This document shows, one piece after another, positions 38,050 to 50,219 of a stretch of 64,000 nt of DNA; position 1 is the first letter of the stretch, and each line of letters begins with the position of its first letter. The notes below the pieces were generated by a model. It did not search any database. It saw only the letters and a program-made list of their open reading frames with translations, and was not told where the DNA came from. Source of the stretch: Eucommia ulmoides (Eukaryota; Streptophyta; Magnoliopsida; Garryales; Eucommiaceae); contig CM028333.1 in NCBI GenBank assembly GCA_016647705.1, forward strand, positions 23,802,243 to 23,866,242. The letters are read 5' to 3'. Both the position numbers and the translations under genes were made by a program.

Positions 38050-39449
38050 GGGAGAGAACTATAGAGATTTGGATCCAAACTTATGATCATATAGAGAGAG
38101 AATTCAGAGAGAGAGTTATTGATGAATTGTTTAATGCTTCATTGAATATAAGTCTCAAAAACATGGAAGACTGGCTTGCATCATATATGCTAAATTTTAG
38201 TTAGAAACAAACTCACACAAATGTGCTATGTAGTAGTAGTAGCTTTTGTAGAAGCCAATGGGTTTATGACAAGTCAGCAACAGAATATTGACCGCGGTTG
38301 GGTCATGGGTATGAATTCCGATTTTTTTTTTCTTTGTTTTTATTATAGTCTTGTCTAGCGCACAAAATTATTTTCTCGGAGATCTTAAGAGCTTACTCCC
38401 CTATATCGACCTTATATATTTAGGATTAAATTTAAAATTAAATTCTTAGAGAATTTGAATTTTTTTATTTATTTTTTCTCATTAATTACCAAATTAAGAG
38501 CTTATATCATTTTAACAAATAATAATGACACCTTATCATTTTCATATTCATAATACATAAATATTCTTTATTTTTTTAGTTTAGTTATCTAAAACATCCA
38601 TGATGAGGGTATTTTTGGCCATCACTGAGTCAGCATCAGGGCCCATTATCGTAACATGGATGCATTCAGGAACCCAAAGTTCCACACAAGAGCATATGCT
38701 GACCAAGACTCCTTCCTTGGAATTTTCTTTGCACCTAGGAAAGAGTAATGTGCCCTGTAGGGACGATGCTGCCCAAAACTCTATGTCGTGCCTCTGGACG
38801 GCCAACTTTAGGGACTTAGACGTTTGTCTCAACCGACTCACCATTTCAGTCTGTTTCTCCTTCAGAACTTCACGGATCTTCACTCTCCTCCATCAGCTCA
38901 CCTCCACATGCCTAACAGAGACTCGCGAGCTTTTTCAAATGGCCCCAGAAGCCCAAGCCCGGTGATTATCTCCTAAAACACCCCGAATTATCAGCTAAAC
39001 ATATGGTTTCACCTAATTAACCGTGTTTAGGCCCGATTAGGTAAAATTAATCATATAGTCAGCCGTCCAGGTTGACCCTTACAACTCACTTGAGGAATTT
39101 CCAACTCCATCTACGACTCAGCAACTCCAACTCAGCAGTAGGACCTACCATGTTCTTAACTGGACCATACTATTATTGACCACTTTGGGACAACAACAAT
39201 CCAGTATTACATTTTGTTGATAAAAATACTCTCGCAATATAATATTTTTTTGTTACTTATCTCATATGATGTATTTTCTACTATATATATATATATATAA
39301 AGTTGTTAATTTTATTCTTTATTCTTTATTTTCTTTTGTTTTATTTTTATTTTTGATAAATAAATAAATCAAAAATCAAAATCTGGAAAATAAAATACAA
39401 AACATAGAAAAAATGCTACAATAAGTAAAAAAGGTTAATTTTTTCTTCT

Positions 39450-39496
<47 letters not shown>

Positions 39497-39530
39497 CTTT
39501 TGTTTTTTAATTAATTTTTTTTTCTACATA
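38050..39530. other. Intergenic DNA between the carboxypeptidase promoter and a gypsy element
   Basis: Contains a moderately GC-rich patch (38590-39200) with a 100-codon minus-strand frame that I cannot assign to a family, then AT-rich DNA and a poly(T) tract of about 60 bases at 39433-39493. No gene supported. Confidence 0.4.
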
Positions 39531-39539
39531 AACGCTAAT

Positions 39540-40016
39540 GAGGATGGTTTACCAACGATCTACGAGGTGGATATAACGGGTGAAAAGTGATGGGCCTAAA
39601 CTGGATGGTCCCATGCATAATATAGATAATATAAGATGATGGACTCATAAATGAGTAGGCCCGCATAGAATAGAGATGATTGAATATGGGCTTGAGACCA
39701 TGGGATATATGACAATTCATTAATAAGGCCTAAGAGTATATCCAAATACTGATGCGCACGTCAAAGATCAATAAGATCTGAGAGACGTTGATCGGTTAAG
39801 ATTTAACAAGAATAAAGAGATTGGGGTAAAGTTTCAGTCTATAAATACAGTGATTTTTAGGTTTCAATACAATTACAATATATCACTCAATTCCTGATTA
39901 GCTTATTTATGTCAGAGGGTATTTGGTTGATACCACACCAGTATCTCAAGTATTTTTCTTAAATTTTGCAGGTGTTGATCACTAAGTTGAGGGTTGTAGG
40001 CATTGACTAATTTACA
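39540..40016 (+). repeat. 5' LTR of the Tat-type element
   Basis: The right end ATTTACA at 40016 aligns with ATTTCCA at 43212. A TATAAATA box occurs near 39840. The left end is approximate, because the matching part of the 3' LTR is deleted. Confidence 0.65.
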
Positions 40017-40036
40017 GCGTTATCATTTAGCGTCGT

Positions 40037-41472
40037 TTGTGGGAAACTTGCAAAAGGTTCAGAGCAATGCCACATCTAAGGTTAGAAAGCAAAACCGTAG
40101 ACGACATAGTGAATAACAATGGAATGGCAAGAGTTGCTCTTGCTGGGGAGATCATTGCTCTCAATCTTCATATTAGAGAGCTACGAGCTTTGGTGGTACA
40201 AATGACGAAAGCGCGAGCACAGAAAGATCAGTCCAATGAGCAGGGTAAATTAGCATGAACCACCCCACTTATCAAAGATTGATGTGGATCGGGTTCACTC
40301 TAGAATAGCAAGAAGACTCGTCCTAGTGAGATGAACCACGTAGAAGAATCGATCAACTCTAATCAAATGGGGAATAGTAAAAGATGAGAAGAAATTTACT
40401 TTAAGGATGGATTAGAGAAGCTTCTCGGAACAACACAATCCCTGTTCATTCAAGCGTTGATGAATGAGCCATTCTCTCGTAAGTTCCATCCTTTAAAGCT
40501 AGACAAATATGAAGGAAAGATAAATCCAACATATCATATTAGGTATTTTAGGCATATGATGGTTCTATATGATGCAGGAGATTCTATTTTTTCCCAGAAT
40601 TTTCTACAACATTGAAAGAGTTAGTCTTGGAGTAGTTCCACGGGTTGGCTCCGCAGTCAATCTGTTCATTCACTAAATTGAGAAAACGATTTATTAACTA
40701 ATTCATCACTTGTTAGATATTGAAGAAAGGGGCAGAGTACCTACTAACATTGATGTAGGACAAAGGAAAAACAATTCGGCAGTATGTAACGAGATTTTAT
40801 GAGGAGCTAACCTGCATTGGAGGATGCAAGACTACCTTAATTGTAAACGCTTTCACAATTGGATTACATCCTAGGCATTTTCAAGACTCTTTAACAAAGC
40901 ATTCACTTGTGGATATGACAGAGCCAATAAAAAGAGCAAAGTCCCAAATGAAGTTGGAAGATTTAAGAAGAGCTAGAGAGGGAAGGTCTTTTAATAAACA
41001 AGGTTATAACAAAGATCATAATGAAGATCATCCCAAGAATCACAAGGATGGGAGCCACAAATACGACATATCAGAAGGTCGAAGGCCATGAAGGAAGCAG
41101 GAACCAACTCTTCCCGGGTTGAGGGTTATTATTTCAAGGATCCTATATGAGATAAAGCCTTCAAAGAATCTGAATTGGCCGCAGAGGATCTATAAGCATC
41201 CAGACAAAAAGGATACAAAGAGGTATTGAAGTTTCCATCAAGATCATGGCTACAACACGGATGACTGTAGGCACTTACAGATGGAGATCAAGCTATTAGT
41301 GGAAAATGGGTACCTAACCAACTATCTCAAGGACATAAATAATGAGACTAGGAAAGAAGAAAATGAGCCCAAAAATAATGATCATTATAAAAGAAGAAAT
41401 GAATATGAGATTAATTGGAGGCATGATATGATTTATATGATCAATTGCTGGTCAGCTCTTACTGGAGAGTGA
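40037..41472 (+). pseudogene. Gag remains of the Tat-type element
   Basis: Fragments in several frames follow the Tat gag plan: FHPLKLDKYEGKINPTYHI near 40490, YVTRFYEELTCIGGCKTT near 40790, LTKHSLVDMTEPIKRAKSQM near 40900, and a HQDHGYNTDDCRHLQMEIK block near 41235-41290. That last block matches the short Cys/His region typical of this lineage's gag, with the first Cys lost. Multiple stops interrupt the frame. Confidence 0.75.
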
Positions 41473-41756
41473 AATAGAGCAAGAAAGATGAAGGTGCAAG
41501 AAACAACTCTTAAAAGAAATTACACTGAAATTTTAGCATTTTAACCAAAGCTAAGTTCAGAGGAATCAAATTCTTTTTTTGAGAATGATCTCCAAGGAGT
41601 AGTTCAACCCCACGATGATGCATTAGTAGTGATGTTGTCGATATCAAGCTTCTAAGTCAAAAGAATTTATTTGATATTGGAAGTTCAACCAACATTACCT
41701 TTAGAAGTGCCCTACGGCAGATGGAGGTACCATAGTGAGATGTCAAATCAACTCAT

Positions 41757-42832
41757 ATGGACATGATTGGGTTCAATAAGGAGCTGAGCTCCCCCAAAAT
41801 AAAAGATGGTCCTGTCAATATCTGTTGCAAAAGAAAAGTCAATGGTAACTCGAGCAACGGAGTTCAAGTGATAGCCTATAGTCCTTTGTATCATGCTATT
41901 CTGGGAAGACCATGGTTACATTTTATAAAAGCAGTAATGTCAAAGTTTCATCAATGTCTTACGTTCCCATGTCCCAAGGAAATATGAGTAATTAAAGAAG
42001 ATCAAGTAGTCTCTCGAGACTCCTTATTTGTGGGAAAATTTAGGAATTGTTCGTCCTGTTGAACTAACAGATGAAGTATACATGGATGAGGCAAGCCAAA
42101 AGAAGGTAAAGATTGGAATGGCCTTGTCGGAGGAAGAAAAGAAGAAGATCATCCAATTACTAAAGGAGTTCGAAAGTAAATTCACCTGGAATTCAAATGA
42201 TATAGAGGGAATAAATACTTGTATTGCAACACATCGACTTGATATAACAAATTTTCACCCTCTAGTACGTCAAAAGCGAAGGGCATTTGGTGCTGATAAA
42301 ATACGGGTGATTGAGAAAGAAGTAAAATGATTACTAAGTATTGGTAATATTAGGGAGATCATGTATCCTAAGTGGCTAGCGAATCCATTTCTAGTGAAGA
42401 ATAATAATAATAGAAAGTGAAGGATGTGTATAGACTTCACTGACCTAAATAAGAAATATACTTAAAAGATTGTTATCCAATGCTTCGAGTAGATCAGCTG
42501 GTAAACTTTGCTTCTGGACATGAGATCATGAGCTTCATGGATGCCTATTCTGGTTACAATCAAATCAATATGGATCCACTTGATAAAGACAAAATGATAT
42601 TTATAACTCACAGAGAAACTTATTGCTACAAGGTGACATCATTTGGTTTATGCAATGTAGGGGCAACTTAACAAAGGTTAGTAAACCGAATGTACCAAGA
42701 GCAGATTAAAGATACATTGGAAGTCTTTAGTGGTGATATGCTGGTAAAGAGCAAGAAAATGATCGATCACGCAAGCATCTGAGAAAAGCCCTGGAGGTAC
42801 TCCAGAAATACAAGATGAAGTTGAACCTAGAG
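41757..42832 (+). pseudogene. Protease/reverse transcriptase remains of the Tat-type element
   Basis: Readable pieces include YHAILGRPWLHFIKAV near 41887 (end of the protease region), FTWNSNDIEGINTCIATHRL near 42183, and the RT blocks FMDAYSGYNQINMDPLDKDK near 42535 and ITHRETYCYKVTSFGLCNVG near 42605. The usual YIDD catalytic motif has decayed to FSGD near 42730. Stops and frameshifts occur; RT breaks off at 42832. Confidence 0.8.
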
Positions 42833-42833
42833 A

Positions 42834-43212
42834 ATGAGTAAGCCCATATATGAGGATAGAGAGAACTAAATATGGGCTTGATGCAAATAGGCCTATGAAT
42901 GATCTGAAAGTTCGTTAATAAGGCCCTAAACTGTAATCTAAATACATACCTACGTCGACAATCAATAAGATATGCGAGACGTTGATAAATTATGGTTTAA
43001 CAAGAATAAATGGATTTAGGTAAAGTTTCAGTTTATAAATATAGTTATTTCTAGGTTTCAATACAATTACAATATATAACTCAATTCTTGATTAGTTTAT
43101 TCTCATGTTGGAGGATATTTGGCCGATACCACATCAGTATCTCAAGTGTTTTTTCTAAAATTTATAGGTGTTGATCAGTGATTTGAGGGTTAGGACCATT
43201 GACGAATTTCCA
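42834..43212 (+). repeat. 3' LTR of the Tat-type element, left end missing
   Basis: It aligns with 39651-40016 but lacks the outer 5' portion; RT-like sequence abuts it directly. TATAAATATAG near 43034 aligns with the TATA region of the 5' LTR. Confidence 0.75.
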
Positions 43213-43542
43213 ACATTTTCAAGCACTGTATAGAAAATTTATAAGAAATAAATGTAAAACAAATAAAATAAAAATTGGAACAAAAACAAAAAATAAAAAT
43301 TGAAAAACAAGAGAGAAAGATACAAAGTAAAAAATAGAAAATAAAGCAAAAACAAAAACTAGAAAATAAAAGAATAAGAAGAAAAAAAAATTACTACTGA
43401 TATCCCATGTCTTTGAGACATATTCCACGATACTCCTCTCTCTTGTAACAAATACCACAGAGAGCCCTTACAAGAAAAGAAAAAAAAAATACTAGTCAAT
43501 TATCTTTCCACCGTTACCTTTTATCAATTAATTTTTTTTTAA

Positions 43543-44538
43543 GGGATAATGACATTTTTGGTCCCTAACAAATGGCTCGGGTGTCCAATTGGCTCTTGGT
43601 ATTTAGAAGGTGACACATTTGGTCCTTCACATTTTATTTTCATTCCAATTTGGCCCTTCTGTTAAGTTTTTTGTTACTTACTGTTAAATTACATTTATAC
43701 CCTTTAAGATTTTTAATTAAGGTCATTTTATTTTCCATCTAAAACGTAAGGGTCAAATGTGTATTTTGAAAACTATTCTTCTTCCTTATTCCTGTCTGTC
43801 ACTATCCACCACACCGACCTCCACTTTCTTCGCCTACAACTTCTTTGGTGACCACCAATAGCAACCTGCCACCACCACCAAAATCACAAGCTATTTCTCT
43901 TCTCTAATATACTCTTTCCTCTCTCTCCTTCGAAGCTTGGGTTCATTCTCTAATCGTATGGTGGTGACGGTGGCAACAACGGAAACTGTGGTTGTTGCAT
44001 CTCCGGCGACCCACTCCAACCCCTCTCCCCCCCAATATCTCCGGAGACCCACTCCCACCCTTGCTCCATCTTCGGCGACCACCCACCCACATCGTCTCCT
44101 ACCCTCACCCGACCCCTATCTCCGGTGACCCACCCACAAGATAGAGAAATATAGGTGGAGAAAGATAAAGGAAAAAAGAACAGTGGGTGGTTGACATGGT
44201 AGACGAAAGTAGTAACGGGAAGAGAGAGGGGAAGAGAGGTTGCAGAAAGAGAGTTGGGTGAGAGTTGAGAGAATTGATTTTTGACCCTTTATGTTTAGTT
44301 AAATATTCAAATAGACCCCATTAAATTAGTTAGAGTAAAAAGACGAAATTACTCCTTTTTTAAAACATGAAATGACCAAAATACCCTTACTTTAAAGTTG
44401 ACCGTTAATGTTGATTTAACAGAAGAGCCAAATTGAAACAAAAATGAAATGTGAAGGACCAAATATGTCATCTTCCAAATATTAGGGGCCAATTGGACAC
44501 TCAGGCCATTTGTCAGGGACCAAAAATGTCATTATCCC
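43543..44538. mobile_element. TIR element (inner), MULE-like
   Basis: It starts GGGATAATGACATTTTTGGT and ends ACCAAAAATGTCATTATCCC, a perfect 20-bp terminal inverted repeat. Further paired blocks (GTCCAATTGG / CCAATTGGAC, TGGTCCTTCACATTT / AAATGTGAAGGACCA, TTCTGTTAA / TTAACAGAA) extend over about 200 bp. Both flanks carry TTTTTAA. Interior 43780-44270 is a GC-rich gene-like segment without a recognisable protein. Long TIRs fit Mutator-like non-autonomous elements. Confidence 0.75.
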
Positions 44539-44639
44539 TTTTTAAAAAAATAAAACTAATGCAATTACTATACTAGCGTTATCTTACATTTTTCTTTTAT
44601 TTCTATCTCTCTCTCTCTCTTTTTAACCCCAGTTGAAAA

Positions 44640-45280
44640 AATTGTTGGCTCTACAACTACCAATTTCATCGCCGCCAACATTGTCGTCGCTAGATCCACC
44701 ACCATCACCTCTTGCTACCGCTGCCTCTGCCACCATCCTTTCCCCTCCAAGCAGTTGCCTCCAGCCCAAATATCGATTTCTATCTATCTCTTTATCGCCA
44801 ATAATTCATCACTCATATATATATAATAGAGAAGGAAAGAAGATGAGAGATAGATATAGAGAGAATCGACAATGGCAAATGATGGTGGGTGCCTGGGTGG
44901 GGGGATGAACAGTGGTGGTACCGACGGTGGGGGATAAACGTTGTGGTGTATTGCGGTGGTCAGAAAATTACTTTTTGCTGTTGTTCCTAAGATGTGAACT
45001 TTGGCGTGGGTTACAATGGTAGGAGGATGATTTTTTTTGGTTGTGAACGGTGGCGGTGGTGGTGGATGGAAGACGGAGGTAGCGGTTGTGGTGGGTAAAA
45101 GATGGTAGTGGGTTGGGGTAGGTTATAGAAAGAATGAGAAAAAATAAAAGAAAAGAAATGAGAAAAAAAAAATGGAAGAAAAAAATAAAAGAAATTATAA
45201 AAAGAAAAATGAAAACAAGACAAAGTCAACAAAAGTAAGGGTAATTAGGTAATTTCACAAATGAATTTTAAATTATAAGA
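44640..45280. other. GC-rich segment inside the outer TIR element
   Basis: Contains CACCATCACC, GTGGTGG and (AAAT/AAAG)n tracts. The open frames are compositional and resemble no family; could be captured host DNA. Confidence 0.35.
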
Positions 45281-45679
45281 GTAAAATTGGCATTTAAATA
45301 ATGACATCAGCTAGTCAACTCCAATTTGGGAGGTTGACTACTCTGATTAAAAAAGATAAGGAGTGTCTTTGGTATTTGATAAAACCAGAAGATTATCGTG
45401 GTATGGGGTATCGGTGGTAATTTTTCAAAAAAAATATTGCAATGGTATTTTTCTAAAAAAAAATGCGATACATGATATCTTATGTATGATGAAAAATATA
45501 GGAGATGACTTTGGTTTTGTGAAAATGACAGGAGATGTCTCAGGTATAAACTTGCCAAATTAAATTTAATACCTTAGTTAATAGGTAATTTTGTCATGAT
45601 ACGATTCAATATATATATTTTAAACTATGATTTACATGCAAAATCAAAAGTTGTGTCAAGATCACAAATGTATAGGGCG

Positions 45680-46350
45680 TAGGGCTGTAAACGAACCAAG
45701 TTGTTCGTGAACTAGTCTAGTCCTGCTCGATAATAACTCGTTCGGAGTTCGTTCATTTAATAAATTAATCAAGTTCAAACTTTTAATTAATCTCGTATTA
45801 AATTCGAACTTTACTCGTAAATTTTCATCAACAACTTAAATAATATAAAATTAAAATATTTTGTTATATTTTAAGTATAAAAATATGGTAAAATAAACCC
45901 TTAAATTTATTTAATTGTAGAATCTTACATATCCAATCGTTCTAGAGCTTAATTCAATTATATTTTAATTTTATAAATACCAATTTAACCTATTTAATTA
46001 GTTTATTACATTGATTCTTTTTAGAATTCTTATTTTAGATTCGCTACAAAGTTAAATATTTAAATTTTGTATATGGATTTTCAAGAAACTATTGTAAATA
46101 ATTAATTTTATTTTTAAAAAATGTATTATATATATAGTTCTTAAGCATTAAAATTCAATTAATGAATAATATTTTTTAAAAAAATCGAATAAGTTCATGG
46201 ATAGTTAGATTATTAAACGAACCAAGGTTCAACATAAGATTTTAAGCTCGGTTTAAACTTTGCTTGAACTCGAATAGTAAGAAAAATAAACAAACCAAAC
46301 TTGAACATTTAATACTCGAATTGGCTCGGCTTGGCTCGTTTATAGCCCTA
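45680..46350. mobile_element. hAT-like non-autonomous element
   Basis: The ends TAGGGCTGTAAACGAACCAAG and CTTGGCTCGTTTATAGCCCTA are inverted repeats with two mismatches over 21 bp. The GGGCTGTAAACGA...CTCG style is common to hAT-derived elements in plants. 671 bp, non-coding, AT-rich inside. A clear 8-bp duplication was not seen. Confidence 0.7.
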
Positions 46351-47449
46351 CTAATGTGTAAAGAATTGTTAACTCAAATTCGGGTTAGTAAATTACATTA
46401 ATCGATATATCGTTGTGGATTTTATACAATTATAATAGACGAATATGTTATACTAGGTTTTTCACTGTCTAAAGACACTACATTGATTTTGTAATTTATA
46501 TCTATGAAAATATAATAAATAAATAAAATGATCAATTAAAACAAATATAAAACTTAAAGGATACAAAATATGATTTAATTTAACAATTTTAGAAGTAGGG
46601 GTGTGAAATTTTTCCACCCAAAAGATTTTATAAACCAATCTAATCCATTAATTTCAAAATAATCTCAACTCTTAACGAAAAGACATTAAAAAAGTAATTC
46701 TAATTTACTATATGATTGATAATTTGAGTAACAATCAATGGTATTTTGACAAATCGACAGTAGAATATTTGGTCTTGTTTAGGTTATTGCGCTTGGTACA
46801 TATTCATTGGTGCAGTGCATCATAATTAATTTAAGGAGAGTTTACTTGGGGTTCCTATTAAAGAATCAAAACTACCAAACAAACTAATTTTTTTGGGGGG
46901 TGTTACATTTTAATCGTTTGTGAATATTCAATCAATTTGCCCTTGTGACAGCTATCAAGTTCCTAAATTTATGCATAATCACTTACTTTATATATAACTT
47001 CCTTAAAATATGAGCAATTACTTAAAACATTACCAAAAATATTAAATTGAACAGCGACACATGTTTGTTGAATTCAACATGGAATTCATCATTGTATTGA
47101 ATTCAACAAATATTAAATTATACAATAAGATATATACAAATGGATTTTTTTTTAAGCCAATAACCACATGATCATAAATCTATAATCAAATCAAGAAAAC
47201 TATACATAAAAAAAGTTAGGGGCGCTTACCACCAGCTCTTAAATTAGTGTGGAAACTATCAAACCCAATTGATTTTTTTGCACCAATTACTCCTACAGAC
47301 ATTTCGTGGACTAATTTGCCCTATTAAGAAATCGTTACTTTCCATATATGTTTTCACTCCTAAAACGCGGAACAAAATATGGTAATAAACTACTAATGAA
47401 ACTAAAAATGAAATCTACAATTTCTTCTAATTATGATTGTTGTTTAATG
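46351..47449. other. Non-coding DNA with one dispersed repeat unit
   Basis: 46453-46740 matches the 280-bp units at 35842-36565. The remainder is AT-rich with no recognisable gene. Confidence 0.5.
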
Positions 47450-47993
47450 ATTTTTTTACACTACAATGATAAATCATGATCTTCAAAATGAGATATTAAA
47501 CTTCGTTTTTTGAAGTTATGGATTAGGATGAATGTGAATGTTATATATAACATTAATTGTGATGTTAATGTCATATATAACATTACTACAATCTGTGTGT
47601 CCCCGTGAGTGTTGAATATAATATCCAATGTAATAAAAATAACATCAATTAACATTGATAATAGTATAAATTATATTAACGCGATGAATGTAACATGACT
47701 TACTGATAAGGATGATTTGAATGTTGAATGTAATATTCAATTATATTTTAATAATGTATAAGACCGTTTTAAATATAGCACAAATATAAAAATTTAAAAA
47801 TTTGAAAATACCATGTTGAATGTAACATGAATGTACGAAACTAAAATTAATGAAAAAAAAATAGTAAATGTGATATCATGTTGAAGATTTTATTTAGATG
47901 AATCTGAATATATAGTTAGATCGTGAAAAAAAAATGTATACAATAATAGTTATTTTGATTTTAACATAAAATGATTTTGTTGTGAAACCGTTA
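47450..47993 (-). repeat. Repeat X, copy 2 (inverted, undivided)
   Basis: The reverse complement runs GGTTTCACA..., ATATTCAGATTC, ATCTTCAACATGATATCAC without interruption, then repeated TTACATTCAACAT motifs, matching the two halves of copy 1 around 21055-23299. Confidence 0.75.
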
Positions 47994-50214
47994 TGTTGGC
48001 CAAAAGATCTACCCAAGAAGGGGGTTGAATTGGGTAGTTACAAAAATTTAAACAATTAAGCCATTTAAACACAAATAATTAATTTTCCTAAATCAATTAT
48101 TATCTTGATATGCAGCAGAAATGTATGTAATACTAAGTGCACACCCAAACATAAGATATAAAATAAAGAAATGTAGGACATAAGAATTTATCATGGTTCG
48201 TCAAGCAACTCTTACCTACGTTCAGTCCCCCGAGCTCCGCAGAGATTCGTAATCCACTAAACCCCTTGATTTATTTACTAGGTAGGAATCAAACCCTAAC
48301 AATTCTTAATTCTTTTCACAGACTCAAAATCAACCTTTACAACACCCTGACTCTTTTCACAGGCTAAGAATCAACCTAATACTCTCTCACTTATCTTTTT
48401 CACAGGGTCAAGACGAAGTTTTACAATTCACGCTTTAATTCAATTACAAGCTAAATCAAAACCTAGTTCTTTTTAAAGGAAAATAATAACTTAACCTTTT
48501 TAACAGGATAAAGATCAAATCTGAATCTTTTTTTTATGAAAAATATTGAAACCTAGCTACCTTGGCTAGACACCATCCCAAACGTATCTAATCCTCTCAA
48601 ATTCACAAATGCAAGAAAATGTAAGTTTCTTCTCACAAAGAACTTCTACTACCTCAGTACATATATACTCAATTAATGGCCCGAATAATTACTATGTAGT
48701 AGATACAATGTGCGGCAAATAAAATCTGATTAAATAAATAAGTGGGTAGTACAAATTTAGCACGTAATCATATAATCAGGCAAAAATCGTTTAGAATGAT
48801 TTTCAAACTTTTAAGTTCAAAATGATTTTCTAGTAATCTTAAACCAAACAATCAATATCAATATAAATATAATTTTAGAAAACAACCAATAAAGCTTGGA
48901 TGGATATCACCGAGAAAATACCAAAGACAATGACGATATCGCAATTAGAACTCAAATTGGTGACGCCAAAAAGCAAGCGCTTTAGATCAAGAATTTATAT
49001 AAAATCTCTCATGGAAATCTCATAAAAAAATCTCACTCTTATAAAAACTCAAAATGATGTTCTTTATGTACTTCATTCAATTCCTGCAAGTCTCTATTAA
49101 TAGACTTAGAACTAGCCCTTTAATGGCTAATTTTTTAAAGATATGTCATAAAATGACACTCTAAGACCCAATATAACATATCCTATTAATTTAGGTATGT
49201 TTCATTGAAAAATATTAATTGAATCACTAAGTTAAGTCCATAAAATTATTCTCAATTTAAAACCACAAGAATATGAAGTATTGAATCATTTAAATTAAGA
49301 GAATCTCAAAATGTATGGACCATATCAATAGGGATCACATAATAGGTTATTCATACTTGAATTACATTCAAATCCTCCAAATCTCTCTCTTAGAATCATA
49401 AAAAACGGATATTTTTTTACCAAGAGACCAAATCTGTCGAAATGCTGACTAAGATAGTTAGTTGATCGACCATAGCCATTCGATCGACCGCCCTATGCCA
49501 AGGTTGAAATTGGCTTGGCATCACTCCCAGTCGGTTAACCGACCCACCCAGTCGATTGACCAAATAGATCAGTGTCTTTCCCAATTATTTCAATTCAGAC
49601 ACCATTTCATTCAGTTGACTGACTCTTTTCAATTGGTTGATCGACTTAATCAGTGTGTTCACTCCCTTACCTATTTTAGCTACTATTTCAAATGGTTGAC
49701 CGATTGCTTTTCTTGGTTGATCGATTGGATCAGTAGGACTCTATTATAACTCCCAAAACTCATTGTTTTAATAAGTCAACTGATTATTTTTCTCGGTTAA
49801 CCGAATTAACCTAAAAAAAAAATATTTTATACTTTAAAATACATTTTTCAATTAGGTCAATTATCAAAATCATTTCACATAAAGAGCACATAAAATATCT
49901 CATTTTAGGATCTTAACCTTATCACTTTTCATCATGACACACATAGAATTAGCTCATTTTAAGTATTGTACGTGATCCTAATTCGGGTTGCATTAAGAGT
50001 ATATAAGTAAATAGTTATTTTCACTTATTTTTCTTTAGCATCTTCAAAACTCTTTATATCTTCATTATGTTCATCTTGCATCTTTTATGTTTTCTTCAAT
50101 TAATTTTCTTCTCAATCAAACACATGGAATTATAAATTTGAAATACTCAATAAAACTATTAGTTCTATCAAAAACATCAATACTTAATTGCTCATCAAAA
50201 CTTTGGGTTCAACA
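47994..50214 (-). mobile_element. Solo LTR, second full copy, TSD CGTTA
   Basis: On the plus strand it starts TGTTGGCC and ends GGGTTCAACA; CGTTA flanks it at 47989-47993 and 50215-50219. Its reverse complement aligns from end to end with 21055-23299 (2221 against 2245 bp), including the GATCGACC/GGTTGACC repeated motifs at 49460-49800. No internal retrotransposon region is present. Confidence 0.85.
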
Positions 50215-50219
50215 CGTTA

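Larger units (their letters stand above)
39540..43212 (+). mobile_element. Ty3/gypsy retrotransposon (Tat-type), internally deleted
   Basis: The 5' LTR (about 39540-40016) and 3' LTR (42834-43212) share ATGAGTAGGCCC, ATATGGGCTTGA, AATAAGGCC, AGACGTTGAT, AGGTTTCAATACAATTACAA and AGTATCTCAAGT blocks. The internal region starts TATCATTTAGCGTCGTTTGT, resembling the GCGCCGTCTGTGGGA leader of Tat-type elements. Decayed gag, protease-region and RT remains follow. RNase H and integrase are absent: the sequence jumps from RT straight into the middle of the 3' LTR. The LTRs are clearly diverged, so the insertion is old. Target duplication not identified. Confidence 0.8.
43410..45410. mobile_element. 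TIR element (outer), split by a nested element
   Basis: CCACGATACTCCTCTC...AACAAATACCACAGAGAG at 43426-43468 is mirrored at 45360-45405 by CTTTGGTATTTGATAAAACC and GATTATCGTGGTATGG. The interior includes the element at 43543-44538 and GC-rich leader-like DNA near 44640-45060. Ends not defined to the base. Confidence 0.5.

Noticed and set aside
38581-38965. Overlapping 100- and 121-codon frames on opposite strands
   Set aside because: Neither shows a motif I recognise and neither has promoter or splice support; could be old retroelement DNA, so left as intergenic.
48120-48400. TTTCACAG-type repeats that look like several splice acceptors
   Set aside because: They match, inverted, the same positions in the solo LTR at 21055-23299, so they are LTR sequence rather than exons.
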